The notes: generated from the sequence alone by a model not told the origin. Counted from the first letter of the stretch, positions 45,876-56,346 are shown. The stretch is 64,000 nt of DNA from Pyrobaculum oguniense TE7 (GCA_000247545.1 CP003316.1:1769233-1833232), one strand, 5' to 3'. Numbers and translations are program-made.

Positions 45876-46806
45876 GAAGAACCCCTTCACCGAGGAGTAC
45901 ACCCTAGTCGCTCCACACCGCCTCCGCCGCCCTTGGCAACCCCAGGACTTCTGCCCCTTCTGCCCAGGAGGCCCCGAGACAGGCCACGGCTGGGACGTAT
46001 TAATAATTCCCAACAAATACCCCCTTCTTGTGGAAAATCCGCCTGAGCCAATCAGCCACGAGCTATTTCCCACATTCCCCGCCAGGGGGTCAACGCTGGT
46101 GGTAGTCGAGACGCCTCAACACGACGTCGACGACATAAGTGACCTGCCGCGTGACCACGTGGCGAAGGTTCTCGCCGCAGTTGTGGAGGCGCAGAGAAAA
46201 ACAGAGAGTGACCCACACGCCGTCTACTTCCTGTTTTTTAGAAATAAGGGAAAAGAAATTGGCGTGTCGCTTACCCACCCACACTCACAGATATACGTAC
46301 TCCCCGTAGTCCCCCCCAGGGTGGAGCTGGAGATGAGGAACTCCGAGAAGTGGTACAAAACACACGGGCAGTGCCTCCACTGCAGAGTGGTTTCAGAGGA
46401 GGGGAGGGTGGTGTACCAAAACGCGTCGTGGCGGGCCTTTGTCCCCTTCTACGCCAGGTGGCCCCACGAGGTGCACCTGTACCCCAGAAGGCACGTCAGT
46501 AGGCTCACCGAACTGGCCCCAGAAGAGGTGTCGGAGCTAGCTGACGCGTTGAAGAAAACCCTCTGCGCCTTGAAAAAGGCCACAGAGAAGCCCATGCCCT
46601 ACATCCTCGTGCTTCACCAAGCCCCCCTCCGCCAGTCACTGCCCTACTACCACCTCCACTTCGAGATATACGGAATGTACAGGCCAGACGGGAAACTGAA
46701 ACACGCCGCGGGTGCAGAGCTAGGAGCCTCGCTCTATACGCTTGAAACTACGCCAGAAGAGGCGGCGGAGAGGCTGAGAAAAGCCGCTACAACATGCGGC
46801 GGATGA
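45865..46806 (+). CDS. galT: galactose-1-phosphate uridylyltransferase
   Basis: 313 residues. CPFCPGG zinc-type motif, [20 protein letters not shown] with the active-site [12 protein letters not shown] second Cys pair, and HLHFEIY near the C-terminus. Exchanges UDP between UDP-glucose and galactose-1-phosphate. Translationally overlapped with galK. Its last 20 bp overlap the convergent uL30 gene. Confidence 0.92.
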   Translation: MEIRKNPFTEEYTLVAPHRLRRPWQPQDFCPFCPGGPETGHGWDVLIIPNKYPLLVENPPEPISHELFPTFPARGSTLVVVETPQHDVDDISDLPRDHVAKVLAAVVEAQRKTESDPHAVYFLFFRNKGKEIGVSLTHPHSQIYVLPVVPPRVELEMRNSEKWYKTHGQCLHCRVVSEEGRVVYQNASWRAFVPFYARWPHEVHLYPRRHVSRLTELAPEEVSELADALKKTLCALKKATEKPMPYILVLHQAPLRQSLPYYHLHFEIYGMYRPDGKLKHAAGAELGASLYTLETTPEEAAERLRKAATTCGG

Positions 46807-47317
46807 GGTCGTTTATGAGCGGCCCCCGGTAGCCCAGGTCGCCGCCTGCTGCGAAGTGTAGCTTTACGCTATTCAGCCCTCCGCGCGGCGGGTGGAGTCT
46901 GAAAAACGGCTTAAGGTACGGGATGCAGGGAGGTCTCTGACCCTCCCTCGCATAATACCTGCCGCACGATAGCCTCTCAATCTCCCCAGCGACGTAGGCC
47001 AACGCCACCTCCTCAAAGGATTGCCAACCCCATTTCTTTAGATACTCAAGCGTCAAGGGCTTATCGCCCACAATCCTCCCCCTCTTCTTCAACACCTCCG
47101 CCAAGGTGTCGGCTTCTATCTCGCCCCAGGTAACCCAATCGTTTACCTCCTGTATCATCCCCATAATACTTGGGCTACCCGGCACCACAACCATGGTGAA
47201 CTTCCGGCGAAGCCTCAGGAGGTCCAGCGTGCGGGCTATGTACCTCGGAGTCGTAGGGATGCCTCGGAGCCTCACCACGGCGTACCTGGGATAGATCAGC
47301 TTCGTCTCCGCCATCAT
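46787..47317 (-). CDS. rpl30p: large-subunit ribosomal protein uL30
   Basis: 176 residues. [34 protein letters not shown] is the archaeal/eukaryotic L7/L30 start, [15 protein letters not shown] the conserved core, and [17 protein letters not shown] the typical end. Overlaps the uS5 stop by 4 bp, the conserved S5-L30 order of the spc operon. Confidence 0.95.
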   Translation of the reverse strand: MMAETKLIYPRYAVVRLRGIPTTPRYIARTLDLLRLRRKFTMVVVPGSPSIMGMIQEVNDWVTWGEIEADTLAEVLKKRGRIVGDKPLTLEYLKKWGWQSFEEVALAYVAGEIERLSCGRYYAREGQRPPCIPYLKPFFRLHPPRGGLNSVKLHFAAGGDLGYRGPLINDLIRRML

Positions 47318-47922
47318 ATCTTAAAGTAATAGGTGTTCCTTAACGCGTTATACACTGCAAGTGCGAAATTTAGCGTTGTCCTCGTATCTCCGCGTGTATG
47401 GGTCCATACATCCTTCACGCCTGCGAGCCTAAGCACAGCCTTAGCCACATCTCCTGCCACTAGCCCCACCCCTTTCGGCGCTGGTATGAGCGTAACTTCA
47501 ACACTCCCAGACTTACCCTTCACCACGAAGGGCACGCTATGCGGCTCGTCGCAACTACATTTCCACGACCCGCAACCGCGCCTCACGGGTATTAGGTTCA
47601 GCTTCGCCTCCCTGACCGCCTTCTCGATGGCTTGCCTTACCTGCCGCGCTTTGCCAATCCCAACTCCCACGTAGCCGTCCTCGTTGCCCACCGCGACAAC
47701 TGCTTGGAAGAGGCTCCTCTCCCCTGCATGTGTCTGCCTCTGGACAATATTAACGTTGAGCAATTCCTGCTTCAGCCCCGGCACAAGTATATCCACAATC
47801 TCCGGCTCTTTGATGATGTAGTTGTTGGCGAAGACCTCGTCTATTGTCCTTATCTTTCCCTCTTTAACCATCCTTCCCAGCTCAGTTCTAGGCTCCCACA
47901 AACTCATATCGACGACGCTCAC
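47314..47922 (-). CDS. rps5p: small-subunit ribosomal protein uS5
   Basis: 202 residues. Archaeal S5 with [40 protein letters not shown], the Cys cluster CGSWKCSC, and [24 protein letters not shown] start, 18 bp after rnhB. Confidence 0.96.
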   Translation of the reverse strand: MSVVDMSLWEPRTELGRMVKEGKIRTIDEVFANNYIIKEPEIVDILVPGLKQELLNVNIVQRQTHAGERSLFQAVVAVGNEDGYVGVGIGKARQVRQAIEKAVREAKLNLIPVRRGCGSWKCSCDEPHSVPFVVKGKSGSVEVTLIPAPKGVGLVAGDVAKAVLRLAGVKDVWTHTRGDTRTTLNFALAVYNALRNTYYFKI

Positions 47923-47940
47923 AAAAGGGCGTGACAGAGC

Positions 47941-48537
47941 CTATTTAAATAATTTACCAACAGTCTCCCAGCTCCACCTTACGCATTCGTGTGGGATCCG
48001 CCCAGCCCGTAGCCACTCCCGCGTTTTGCGGTCTGATGGATACCCACTGCCGAAATCGCCTACCTCCTTCCTTAACATCTCCACGAGTCTATCACGCACC
48101 ACCTTTGCCACTATACTCGCCGCCGCTACCTGGGGGACGGCCTCGCCCTTGTGTAGCGACACGACTCTTCTGCCTGTTAGGAAGGAGAGGCCATCGCCGA
48201 AACGGGCTGCTTTGACATCAGGCGAGTCGACATAATATAAGTCGGCGGGGCATAGCTCCATCAGCTTCGCCGCGTACTTCATCTCAAGCGCGTTGAGCAT
48301 ACCCCTGGAGACATGTAGATCTATTTCATAAGGCTCCACAACTGCGTAGTTAACGCACACCGCCATTTCTAAGATCTTACCATAAAGCACCTCTCTGGCC
48401 CGGGGAGAGAGCGACTTACTATCCCGCACGCCGATTTTGCTCAGAGCTTCGGAGTCGCCGACAACTATTGCTAATACCAGCGGGCCTACCACGGGCCCCC
48501 GCCCCGCCTCGTCGATGCCGCCAACCGAAAGAGTCAT
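47941..48537 (-). CDS. rnhB: ribonuclease HII
   Basis: 198 residues. GGIDEAGRGPVVGPLV holds the first catalytic Asp-Glu, VRDSKSL follows, YVDSPD gives the third, HKGEAVPQVAAASIVAKVVRD the fourth. Cleaves RNA in RNA-DNA hybrids and at ribonucleotides in DNA. Same strand and close to uS5. Confidence 0.94.
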   Translation of the reverse strand: MTLSVGGIDEAGRGPVVGPLVLAIVVGDSEALSKIGVRDSKSLSPRAREVLYGKILEMAVCVNYAVVEPYEIDLHVSRGMLNALEMKYAAKLMELCPADLYYVDSPDVKAARFGDGLSFLTGRRVVSLHKGEAVPQVAAASIVAKVVRDRLVEMLRKEVGDFGSGYPSDRKTREWLRAGRIPHECVRWSWETVGKLFK

Positions 48538-48560
48538 AAATTCTGGCAGAATGACGACTT

Positions 48561-48752
48561 ATGGAAATACCGCCAGACCTCGCCACGTATCTCCACGTCG
48601 AGGTAGATCAGTGGGATGTCGCCCATATCGTGTGTAGAAAATGCGGCAAAAAGTTTTTCACAGTCAAGGACGCCGCCCTCCACCTCTACCACGTCCACGA
48701 TGTTAAACTAGCTCAGAAGTTCGCAGAGCCTACCCGCCCTGAGCCTTCTTAA
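48561..48752 (+). CDS. small C2H2-type zinc-finger protein
   Basis: 63 residues with CRKCGKKFFTVKDAALHLYHVH: Cys25, Cys28, His41 and His44/His46, a single classical-type finger. Divergent from rnhB by 23 bp and its 3' end overlaps the convergent padR gene by 23 bp. Possibly a nucleic-acid-binding protein. Confidence 0.75.
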   Translation: MEIPPDLATYLHVEVDQWDVAHIVCRKCGKKFFTVKDAALHLYHVHDVKLAQKFAEPTRPEPS

Positions 48753-49209
48753 GCCGGGCCTCTACCTTCTCCTCGAGACGCCTAAGCAAATCCAACATTT
48801 CTCTTAGAACTTCGACATCGCCATTTTCTACTTCGTCGAAGACCTCGTCGATGTACGCCAGCTCGTCCCTTATAGCCGTCATTAAATCCCCGCCGGCTCG
48901 GCCGCTTTCCAAGGTTTTTAAAAGTTCTATAAACTCCTCATCTTCCATAAGCCTTGCTAGGTACTCCTCCCCCTGAGGAGTGAGCGCGTAGATTTTTTTC
49001 CTTCGCCGCCCCACATAAGCCTCCCTAGACTCGATAAGCCCCTCAGCCTCTAGGTATGATAGAAGAGGGTAGAGGGTGCCAGGAGAGGGGGTATACCTCC
49101 CAGAACTCAGCCTATTTAGCTCTTTGAGAAGCTCGTAGCCGCTTAGAGGTCGCGACTTCAAAAAATACAACACAATGCCCTTGAATATCCCCCTCCTCCT
49201 TTTAGACAT
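48730..49209 (-). CDS. PadR-family transcriptional regulator
   Basis: 159 residues. Winged helix: GIVLYFLKSRPLSGYELLKEL, YTPSPGTLYPLLSYLEAEGLIES, RKKIYALTPQGEEYL, then a coiled-coil dimerisation region (EVLREMLDLLRRLEEKVEARL). Overlaps the end of nadE by 8 bp, so co-transcribed with it. Confidence 0.88.
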   Translation of the reverse strand: MSKRRRGIFKGIVLYFLKSRPLSGYELLKELNRLSSGRYTPSPGTLYPLLSYLEAEGLIESREAYVGRRRKKIYALTPQGEEYLARLMEDEEFIELLKTLESGRAGGDLMTAIRDELAYIDEVFDEVENGDVEVLREMLDLLRRLEEKVEARLKKAQGG

Positions 49210-50005
49210 GTCTCCTCGCCGCCGAGATATCGGGGCTGGGCGGTGGTAGCAACTTGTGGAGATTTGCCCTCACGCGCCTCATCACAAAGTCTGCGACTTC
49301 CCCGAAGAGTTCCCTCACTTCTGCCAATGGCTTCTTCAAGTCGAACAAGGCGTATAGCACTTGATCTATCACCTCGTACGAGGCGCCCAGCTCCCCCTCT
49401 GCCGTATGCCCGTGCCACAGCCTAGGGCTACTAGGCTTCTGGGCAATGTGAGGGAAGCCAAGCCTCCTTGCCATCTCCCTTACCTGAAGCTTGTACAACG
49501 GGGCGATGGGCAAAAAATCGGCACCGCCGTCGCCGTATTTCGTGAAGTATCCCAACAGCAGTTCGCTACGATCGCTAGTGCCCACAACCAGCCGGTTGTC
49601 CTTATTCGCATAGTAATAGAGAACAGCCATCCTAATCCTGGGCAGAAGATTACCCGACGCCAACCTATACTCCGGCGAGTAGTCGGGAATACTCCTAGCA
49701 AAGGCTTCAGAAATGGGAGTGATGTCGATAAGTCTCGTTTCTATCCCCAGCTGCCCCGCCACCTCTAGGGCGTCTTTCACGTCTTCCTGCGGCGTGAAGA
49801 TAGAGGGCATCACCAAACCCAGCACCCGTCGCGGCCCCAGAGCCTCCGTAGCCAGGGCAGCCGCAACTGTGGAATCCAGCCCCCCGCTGAGGCCCAAGAC
49901 TACGCCGCCGGCACCCACCCTCTCCACAATCTGACTGATAAAAGAAATTATTATTTCGCGGGACTTGGCGTAGTCCAAGGCGTTTACTACATCAAATATG
50001 AGCAC
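49202..50005 (-). CDS. nadE: NH3-dependent NAD+ synthetase
   Basis: 267 residues. PP-loop LSGGLDSTV, VGTSDRSELLLGYFTKYGDGGADFLPI, LYKLQVREMARRLG, KPSSPRLWHGHTAE. Amidates deamido-NAD with ammonia. GTG 50005 preferred to TTG 50011 because TTATATAGC lies about 23 bp upstream. Confidence 0.94.
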   Translation of the reverse strand: MLIFDVVNALDYAKSREIIISFISQIVERVGAGGVVLGLSGGLDSTVAAALATEALGPRRVLGLVMPSIFTPQEDVKDALEVAGQLGIETRLIDITPISEAFARSIPDYSPEYRLASGNLLPRIRMAVLYYYANKDNRLVVGTSDRSELLLGYFTKYGDGGADFLPIAPLYKLQVREMARRLGFPHIAQKPSSPRLWHGHTAEGELGASYEVIDQVLYALFDLKKPLAEVRELFGEVADFVMRRVRANLHKLLPPPSPDISAARRHV

Positions 50006-50024
50006 CAGCAACTAGACAGCCTAG

Positions 50025-51209
50025 CTATATAAGCTCTACCGCCAGCGCGGTGCCGCCCCCAGTACCGTGGCACAACGCGGCTATGCCGCGTCTTCCTCCC
50101 TTGACTTTGAGTACGGAGATGAGGGTTGTTATTATACGCGCACCTGATGCGCCGAGGGGGTGCCCTAAGGCGATGGCGCCGCCGAATGCGTTAAGCTTGT
50201 CGTAAGGCACCTGAAGCGCTTTGTGGAACAACACGTTGTTCACGGCGAAGGCCTCGTTATTTTCAAAGTAGTCGAACTGGCTCGCGTCCATACCCAGCTT
50301 CTTGAACAACTTCTGAACGGCGTATATAGGCGCCTCAATAAAACGCCAAGGCTCTACCATATGCCACGAGTATCCCAGCACCTTAGCCACGGGCTTAAGG
50401 CCAAGCTCCTTGGCCTTATCGGCTGAGGCCAATACCAACACGGCGGCGCCGTCAGATAGCTGGCTTGAATTACCCGCGGTCAAAACACCGTCGGGCTTAA
50501 ACGCGGGTTTAAGTTTAGCCAGCTTTTCAACAGTAGTATCAGGCCTAATCCCCTCGTCTCTATCAAGTTTCACCCTGACGCCGCCCAGGACATCATCTAT
50601 AGGTTCTAAATCTAAAAACCACTTATTCTCCGTCGCCCTCCACGCCCTCATGTGGCTCTCGTAGGCTACTAGGTCAAGCTCCTGCCTCGTCAACCCCCAC
50701 TCCTTAGCCACCATCTCAGCCTCCTCTCCCATCAACAACCCATTTACCGGGTCTGTCAAGCCGTCGTACACCATTAGGTCCAGAAGTTGCTGGCCTCTTC
50801 CTATTAGGTGCTTCACACCCCAACGGACCTCGGGGGCAAACGCAAGGGGCGCTGTTGACATAGACTCCGCGCCGCCGGCCACCACTATATCGGCATCTCC
50901 CAGAGCTATTTCTCTATAAGCCTCGATAACCGCCTGCATGCCCGAGGAGCAGACGCGGTTCACAGTATATGCGCTGGTAGTTACAGGAAGTCCTGCGTAG
51001 AGCGCCGCTTGTCTAGCCAGGCTTTGGCCCTGACCCCCTTGCAAAGTTGACCCAATAATGACCTCGTCGACAAATTTACCTTCAACACCGGCCCTATCCA
51101 ACGCTTTACGTATGGCGAAAGCAGCCAGATGGGCTGTCTTGACGTCTTTTAACCCGCCGCCGAACTTGCCAATAGGCGTTCTCGCGTAGCCTACAATTAC
51201 AACTTCCAC
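50025..51209 (-). CDS. acetyl-CoA C-acetyltransferase (thiolase)
   Basis: 394 residues. VCSSGMQAV (acylated Cys), AGGAESMS, GNSSQLSDGAA, NNEAFAV, GHPLGASGAR (catalytic His) and CHGTGGGTAL (second Cys). Condenses or splits acetoacetyl-CoA; with no HMG synthase nearby I cannot choose a pathway. The frame opens at 51248, but CTATTTAGC lies within that extension and GTG 51209 begins at MEVVIVGYARTPIG, the normal start. Confidence 0.93.
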   Translation of the reverse strand: MEVVIVGYARTPIGKFGGGLKDVKTAHLAAFAIRKALDRAGVEGKFVDEVIIGSTLQGGQGQSLARQAALYAGLPVTTSAYTVNRVCSSGMQAVIEAYREIALGDADIVVAGGAESMSTAPLAFAPEVRWGVKHLIGRGQQLLDLMVYDGLTDPVNGLLMGEEAEMVAKEWGLTRQELDLVAYESHMRAWRATENKWFLDLEPIDDVLGGVRVKLDRDEGIRPDTTVEKLAKLKPAFKPDGVLTAGNSSQLSDGAAVLVLASADKAKELGLKPVAKVLGYSWHMVEPWRFIEAPIYAVQKLFKKLGMDASQFDYFENNEAFAVNNVLFHKALQVPYDKLNAFGGAIALGHPLGASGARIITTLISVLKVKGGRRGIAALCHGTGGGTALAVELI

Positions 51210-51254
51210 AGACGGCAGATTAGAGGTAGCTAAATAGTTTGTGTTCATAAAATG

Positions 51255-52337
51255 CTAAATTTCTATATTGCTAATCCTTATACTGTCTTTAAATAATTTT
51301 ACATTATCTTTCCTTAGAAATACTTTGACAATACTACCTTCTTTAACCTTGTCATAGGCAATGGCCCTCATCTCGCTTTTCTCCCACTTAATAACTGCCA
51401 CCGGAGTGAAGCCCAGGTATTCGACCAGCACCACACGCGCTGGCTGTAGCTCCACGTCGCCGGGGGCCATGGGGCGTTCTGCAATATAAACGTCGGTGGG
51501 CCTAATCCCCACCTGGAGCCTCCCCGGCGGGGCCTTAACTGGTATTTTTAAATCGCCAAGGTCTACGTAATCGCCCCGGCCTTCTCCCTCCAAGATATTG
51601 ATAGGCGGGTCTCCAAAGAACTGCGCCACGAAGACGTTGGCGGGGTTGTTCAAGATCTCGTCTGCTGTGCCGATCTGTTGGACCACGCCGTTGTTTATAA
51701 TCATGAGCCTGTCCGCAAGGGCATATGCGTCATGCTGGTCGTGAGTCACAAGAATAGTGGTCACCTTCAGCTTCCTCTGCAGGCTTTTTACAAACTCCCG
51801 GGCGGAAATCCTGAGCCTTGCGTCGAGGTTAGAAAACGGCTCGTCCATTAGGAGAACTTGCGGCTCCTTAACCAACGCCCGGGCGATCGCCACTCTCTGT
51901 TGCTGGCCACCTGACAGTTGTCTAGGATAGCGGTCTAGCAACTCGGAGATCCCCAGCGCCTCGGCAACCTCCTTTACTCTCTTCTTGATCTCCTCTTTAG
52001 GAACCTTTTTTATCTTTAGGGGAAATGCTATGTTGTCAAACACCTTCATATGCGGATAGAGGGCCCAGTTCTGGAATACCATGCCCACATTCCTCTTGGC
52101 GGGCGGTACATTTACCCCCTTCTCCACGTCCACTATAGGGACGTCGCCGAATAGGATACGCCCCCTTGTCGGCGTTTCAAGCCCAGCTATGCATCTGATA
52201 AATGTCGTCTTGCCGGAGCCTGAGGGGCCCAGCACGACGAGGAACTCGCCGTCTTTGATGCTGACATTCACGTCTTTCAAAGCATACACATTTGGAGGAA
52301 AAACCTTCTCTAGTTTTTCCACTGTAACCGCTACCAC
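51255..52337 (-). CDS. sugar-type ABC transporter ATP-binding protein (MalK/UgpC-like)
   Basis: 360 residues. Walker A GPSGSGKTT, Q-loop FQNWALYPHM, LSGGQQQRVAIARALV signature, Walker B LLMDEPFSNLD, switch His THD, then a C-terminal TOBE/OB domain with VGIRPTDVYIAERP. Energises uptake of a carbohydrate; permease and binding-protein genes are not adjacent. GTG 52337 with TTTTTAAATTTG about 22 bp upstream. Confidence 0.93.
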   Translation of the reverse strand: MVAVTVEKLEKVFPPNVYALKDVNVSIKDGEFLVVLGPSGSGKTTFIRCIAGLETPTRGRILFGDVPIVDVEKGVNVPPAKRNVGMVFQNWALYPHMKVFDNIAFPLKIKKVPKEEIKKRVKEVAEALGISELLDRYPRQLSGGQQQRVAIARALVKEPQVLLMDEPFSNLDARLRISAREFVKSLQRKLKVTTILVTHDQHDAYALADRLMIINNGVVQQIGTADEILNNPANVFVAQFFGDPPINILEGEGRGDYVDLGDLKIPVKAPPGRLQVGIRPTDVYIAERPMAPGDVELQPARVVLVEYLGFTPVAVIKWEKSEMRAIAYDKVKEGSIVKVFLRKDNVKLFKDSIRISNIEI

Positions 52338-52388
52338 GTTTCAAACTTTTCACAAATTTAAAAATAAATAATGCGGCCCTACCCGTCT

Positions 52389-53516
52389 ATGTCTTGGCTA
52401 AAAGACGTCCTCAGGGCTGCGGAGGTTGTAAGGACTGGCAAATTTAAGGCAGTGACGCACGGCGGCGTGGCACACGTGGACGACACCCTAGCCGCCGCAT
52501 TGCTCCACAGAGCCGGCGCCGAGGACCTGTACCGCCTCAACACAGCCGAGGAGATAGCACGCCTAGACGGAGACGTGGTTGTTTTCGATATTGGAGACTA
52601 CTTCCAGCTACCAGAGCGGTTCGTCGTGTTGGACCACCACGGCGTGTCAGATCCTTCGGAGGAGCCCTCGTCGGTGATTCAAGTAGCATTGGCTGTGGGG
52701 GCGCGGCCGAGCCCCCTCGTCGCGACGCTGGTGCACTGGGTAGATCTATACGACCGGTACGGCTCAGAAGTGAAGAAGTGGGCTGGCCCCTACGGCAATT
52801 CAATAAACCACGGCGTTGTGAAGTACTTCGGCGACGCAACCCCGGCCGGCCTCGTCAAAGACACTAAGTTCTTAGAACTATTAGCCGAGGCCTTCTACTC
52901 CAGATCCGAGTTCGATTTAAGAGACTTCGCCGAGGCCTACAAAATCGCCGAGAAGCTGTCTTTCACAGACATGGCCGAGCGGTATCCCCGCACCTTCCAG
53001 ACCCTACGCCTCATGTTAGCAGCATCTAAAGACCCCATCGCCGCGGCGACGGGCAGAGAGGCCCAAGAGACGGGCTTTGGGCTGGACTTCGGCGCCTACG
53101 CCCTCTTGGCAGTGCCCGAGCTTGAGAGGTACGTCCTAGAGGGGCTGGAGAGGCACTTCGCCGAGGCCCGCCGCGCTGTCGAGGTAGTCTCCCAGGGCAG
53201 ATACTGGAAAGTGGTAAGCGACTGCCTTGTGGCATTCGCCGTGGAGGATTACGTGGCGCCAACCCCCTTGTGGAACGCCCTAATTGACCACGGAGTGCTG
53301 TCGCTGGAACAGAAGGCTGTGGTTGTGGTGAAGGACAGGCGGACCCCCGGCGCCTACACCGCCTGGAGGCCAGACCGATTTGCCAGCGTGATAGACTTTA
53401 GGAAACTAAGCGGCTCGAGAGTGGTGTTTAAGCACGTCACAGGCTTCGTGGCGGTGGTTAAGGGCGAAAGCGCAGAGGACGTAGCCACCTACGTCTTGCA
53501 AGAGCTGGAATGCTAG
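52389..53516 (+). CDS. MYG1-family (UPF0160) DHH-like phosphoesterase
   Basis: 375 residues. AVTHGGVAHVDDTLAAALL, VVVFDIGDY and FVVLDHHGVSD mark the metal centre of MYG1/DHH-type exonucleases. ATG 52389 preferred to ATG 52371 because the TTTAAAAATA box is only about 15 bp before the latter. Divergent from the ABC gene; overlaps the methyltransferase by 7 bp. Confidence 0.82.
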   Translation: MSWLKDVLRAAEVVRTGKFKAVTHGGVAHVDDTLAAALLHRAGAEDLYRLNTAEEIARLDGDVVVFDIGDYFQLPERFVVLDHHGVSDPSEEPSSVIQVALAVGARPSPLVATLVHWVDLYDRYGSEVKKWAGPYGNSINHGVVKYFGDATPAGLVKDTKFLELLAEAFYSRSEFDLRDFAEAYKIAEKLSFTDMAERYPRTFQTLRLMLAASKDPIAAATGREAQETGFGLDFGAYALLAVPELERYVLEGLERHFAEARRAVEVVSQGRYWKVVSDCLVAFAVEDYVAPTPLWNALIDHGVLSLEQKAVVVVKDRRTPGAYTAWRPDRFASVIDFRKLSGSRVVFKHVTGFVAVVKGESAEDVATYVLQELEC

Positions 53517-54007
53517 ACGAAGTATTCGCAGACCTCGACTCTCTAGACCTCGGCCAATCTGTGGTGGATATCGGCGCCGGCTTCGGGTACTCCACGCGGT
53601 ACCTCTTGTCCAGAGGGCTCAGGGTATGCGCCGTCGACGTAGACCCCGGTGTTTTATCCTCGCTGAGAGCGGCATTTGGCGAATTTGTAAAGGCTGGCCT
53701 ATTGAAGCTATACCTTGCCTCCGCTGAGCATCTGCCCCTTAGAGGCGGGGAGTGCGACTCCGCCGTTTCCATCATGGCGCTTCACCACTTTAAAAACGTG
53801 GAGGCGGCGCTGATGGAAATGCTCAGAGTGGCGAAGAGGCTCGTGGTAGTGTACGACTGGGCCCCCTCCACTGGCGGCGTCACAAACCCGCACAGCCCAG
53901 CGGAGCTCAAGGCTAAAATGGAGGAGGCGGTGAGTGTTGCGAAGAGGCTTGGCTTCGAGGTGGCCTACGCCGAGGCGTGGTATAAGCTGGCGAAACGTAA
54001 AGCTTAA
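53510..54007 (+). CDS. class I SAM-dependent methyltransferase
   Basis: 165 residues. VVDIGAGFGYSTRYL (motif I), VCAVDVDPGVL (motif II acid), LYLASAEHLPLRGGECDSAVSIMALHHF (post-I to IV), in the order of UbiE-like enzymes. Substrate unknown. Translationally coupled to the MYG1-like gene by overlap. Confidence 0.85.
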   Translation: MLDEVFADLDSLDLGQSVVDIGAGFGYSTRYLLSRGLRVCAVDVDPGVLSSLRAAFGEFVKAGLLKLYLASAEHLPLRGGECDSAVSIMALHHFKNVEAALMEMLRVAKRLVVVYDWAPSTGGVTNPHSPAELKAKMEEAVSVAKRLGFEVAYAEAWYKLAKRKA

Positions 54008-54029
54008 AGATATATTTATATTGACGCAT

Positions 54030-55091
54030 ATGCGACTACTTCCCCTTTTATTAGCCCTCGCCGTTGCGGGGCTACTCCTAGCCGCGTCGCCAATAAGGCT
54101 TGAGGTAGACGCGGTTCTCGTCTCGCCGATAAACACCACGAAAATAGTGGATTACGTCAAGGCGGCCAAGAAGGCTGTGTACGCCGAGGTCTACGTCTTT
54201 ACTTACAAGCCGCTGGCAGACGCGCTTGTAGACGCAGCGCGGCGCGGCGTGGATGTCTACGTCGTCTTGTCGGCGAGGGTATACGGCGGCGTCCCACAAC
54301 AAGCAAAGGAGCTAGCCGCGTATCTACAAGACAACGGAGTAAAGGTGAAGTGGAATAAAGACTTCCCCAACGTCCACACAAAGCTGTATGTCATTGACAA
54401 CGAGACGGTGATAATTGGGAATATAAACCCCACGGCGTCTGGCTTCACTAGGAACAAGGGCGTGATGCTGGTGATAAGAAACGCCACCCTAGCCCGACAA
54501 CTCGCCACGATAGTCCTCAACGACTACCGCGGCGTCTACCCCCGGTACAACTACCCCGGCGTCCTAGTCTCGCCGATAAACTCCCAGGTTGGGCTGGAGT
54601 GGATTTTGTCCCAGCCCGGCGACCTCTACGTGGCCATGGAGCAGATCTACATGGACTCCGGCTTTGTCCCCCTCATCCTACAGCGCCAGAGGTATTACGC
54701 AATGGTGGCTAGGACAGACGCCGACATAAACGCCGCCGTCGACGACAACTTAGTTGCGAAGATAATAGTAGTGGGTGACTATGTATATGTCGGCTCTATA
54801 AACCTGGGCTACTACTCCATACAGAGAAACAGGGAAGTCGGCCTATTGATATACAACCCGAACCTCGCCCAGCGGCTTAGGGGGCTGATACTGCAGTGGT
54901 ACACAGAAGCCGGAGGCCAGCCGCCGGCAACCGTGACGACGGCTCCCGAGACAGCCGCGCCCATGACGACAGATGGCGCCGCACCGGCGGCTACTCCGGC
55001 GACCGACTACAAGATACACATTGTCGTATGGCTAGTCATAATCATCGCTGCGTTGCTATTCGTCATCTGGATGAACAGAAAGAAACCATAA
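54030..55091 (+). CDS. membrane-anchored phospholipase D-like protein with one degenerate HKD site
   Basis: 353 residues. Signal peptide 1-20 (LLPLLLALAVAGLLLAAS), PLD repeat 1 with His116-x-Lys118 and Asp123 (HTKLYVID..GNIN), repeat 2 with VAKIIVVGDYVYVGSIN where the His is Val242, a Thr/Pro/Ala-rich stalk near 305-328 and a C-terminal TM (VVWLVIIIAALLFVIW). The start at ATG 54030 follows TATATTTATA; the longer frame to 53934 lies inside the methyltransferase. Exposed on the outer surface; endonuclease or lipase role open. Confidence 0.8.
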   Translation: MRLLPLLLALAVAGLLLAASPIRLEVDAVLVSPINTTKIVDYVKAAKKAVYAEVYVFTYKPLADALVDAARRGVDVYVVLSARVYGGVPQQAKELAAYLQDNGVKVKWNKDFPNVHTKLYVIDNETVIIGNINPTASGFTRNKGVMLVIRNATLARQLATIVLNDYRGVYPRYNYPGVLVSPINSQVGLEWILSQPGDLYVAMEQIYMDSGFVPLILQRQRYYAMVARTDADINAAVDDNLVAKIIVVGDYVYVGSINLGYYSIQRNREVGLLIYNPNLAQRLRGLILQWYTEAGGQPPATVTTAPETAAPMTTDGAAPAATPATDYKIHIVVWLVIIIAALLFVIWMNRKKP

Positions 55092-55108
55092 ACAACGGTA
55101 AAACCTCC

Positions 55109-55830
<722 letters not shown>

Positions 55831-56020
55831 TTAAGATTACCGAAGGGTTAAGGGGAATTGCGGCATTTAATAACGCGTGGGGTATCGCTTGATTCAACAT
55901 CGCACATACGGCGCTTGGAGGGACCGGCGGCTCTTGTCAAAGCCGCCGAATTTCTGTTTCCGGCGACTCAGAAAGGCGGGCGTTGGCTCATTCAAAAACG
56001 CGCGGCAGAGGCGTAGAGGC

Positions 56021-56317
56021 ATGAAGTCGTACATGTCGGCGTGTGGAGAAGTACGTGAAATACCGCTAGACGTGGCAAAGCGTATAATCACCGGCGATTT
56101 GGAGCCGGTCAGGGACATGGTAAGTTGTGTGTCCCCGGTAAAACTGAGAGAAGGGATCTTAGTAATGGATAAGCTAGGCGTTGTACAGCAAGTACTGATT
56201 CACGGAATCGACAAGACAATGAAAGAAGTCGTTGTGGAGGTGTGGGTAGCATTGTATTTTGATGGCGCCGAGAAATTAATAGAGCTGTGCAGATTGGCCC
56301 TCAGCAAGGCTCTCTGA
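56021..56317 (+). CDS. small uncharacterised protein of the right-hand element
   Basis: 98 residues from ATG 56021; the frame opens earlier but TTCAAAAACG is about 27 bp before this ATG. VREIPLDVAKRIITGDLEPVRDM, SPVKLREGILVMDKLGVVQQVLIHGID, EVVVEVWVALYFDGAEKLIEL. Mixed alpha/beta. The 15 bp before the ATG (GGCGTAGAGGC) recur before the gene at 57440. Not recognised. Confidence 0.6.
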   Translation: MKSYMSACGEVREIPLDVAKRIITGDLEPVRDMVSCVSPVKLREGILVMDKLGVVQQVLIHGIDKTMKEVVVEVWVALYFDGAEKLIELCRLALSKAL

Positions 56318-56328
56318 GCCTCAAGGTT

Positions 56329-56346
56329 AACCCCCTCTTTTTCCCC
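56329..56346 (+). terminator. T-rich terminator AACCCCCTCTTTTTCCCC
   Basis: Pyrimidine run just after the stop of the 56021 gene; the same CCCCTC-T5/6-CC pattern follows other genes of this element. Confidence 0.6.

Noticed and set aside
53934-54029. N-terminal extension of the PLD-like protein
   Set aside because: Lies inside the methyltransferase gene and puts 32 arginine-rich residues before a signal peptide.
54896-55108. N-terminal extension of the wHTH protein
   Set aside because: Overlaps the PLD-like gene in another frame; the TATA box and GTG 55109 give a natural start.
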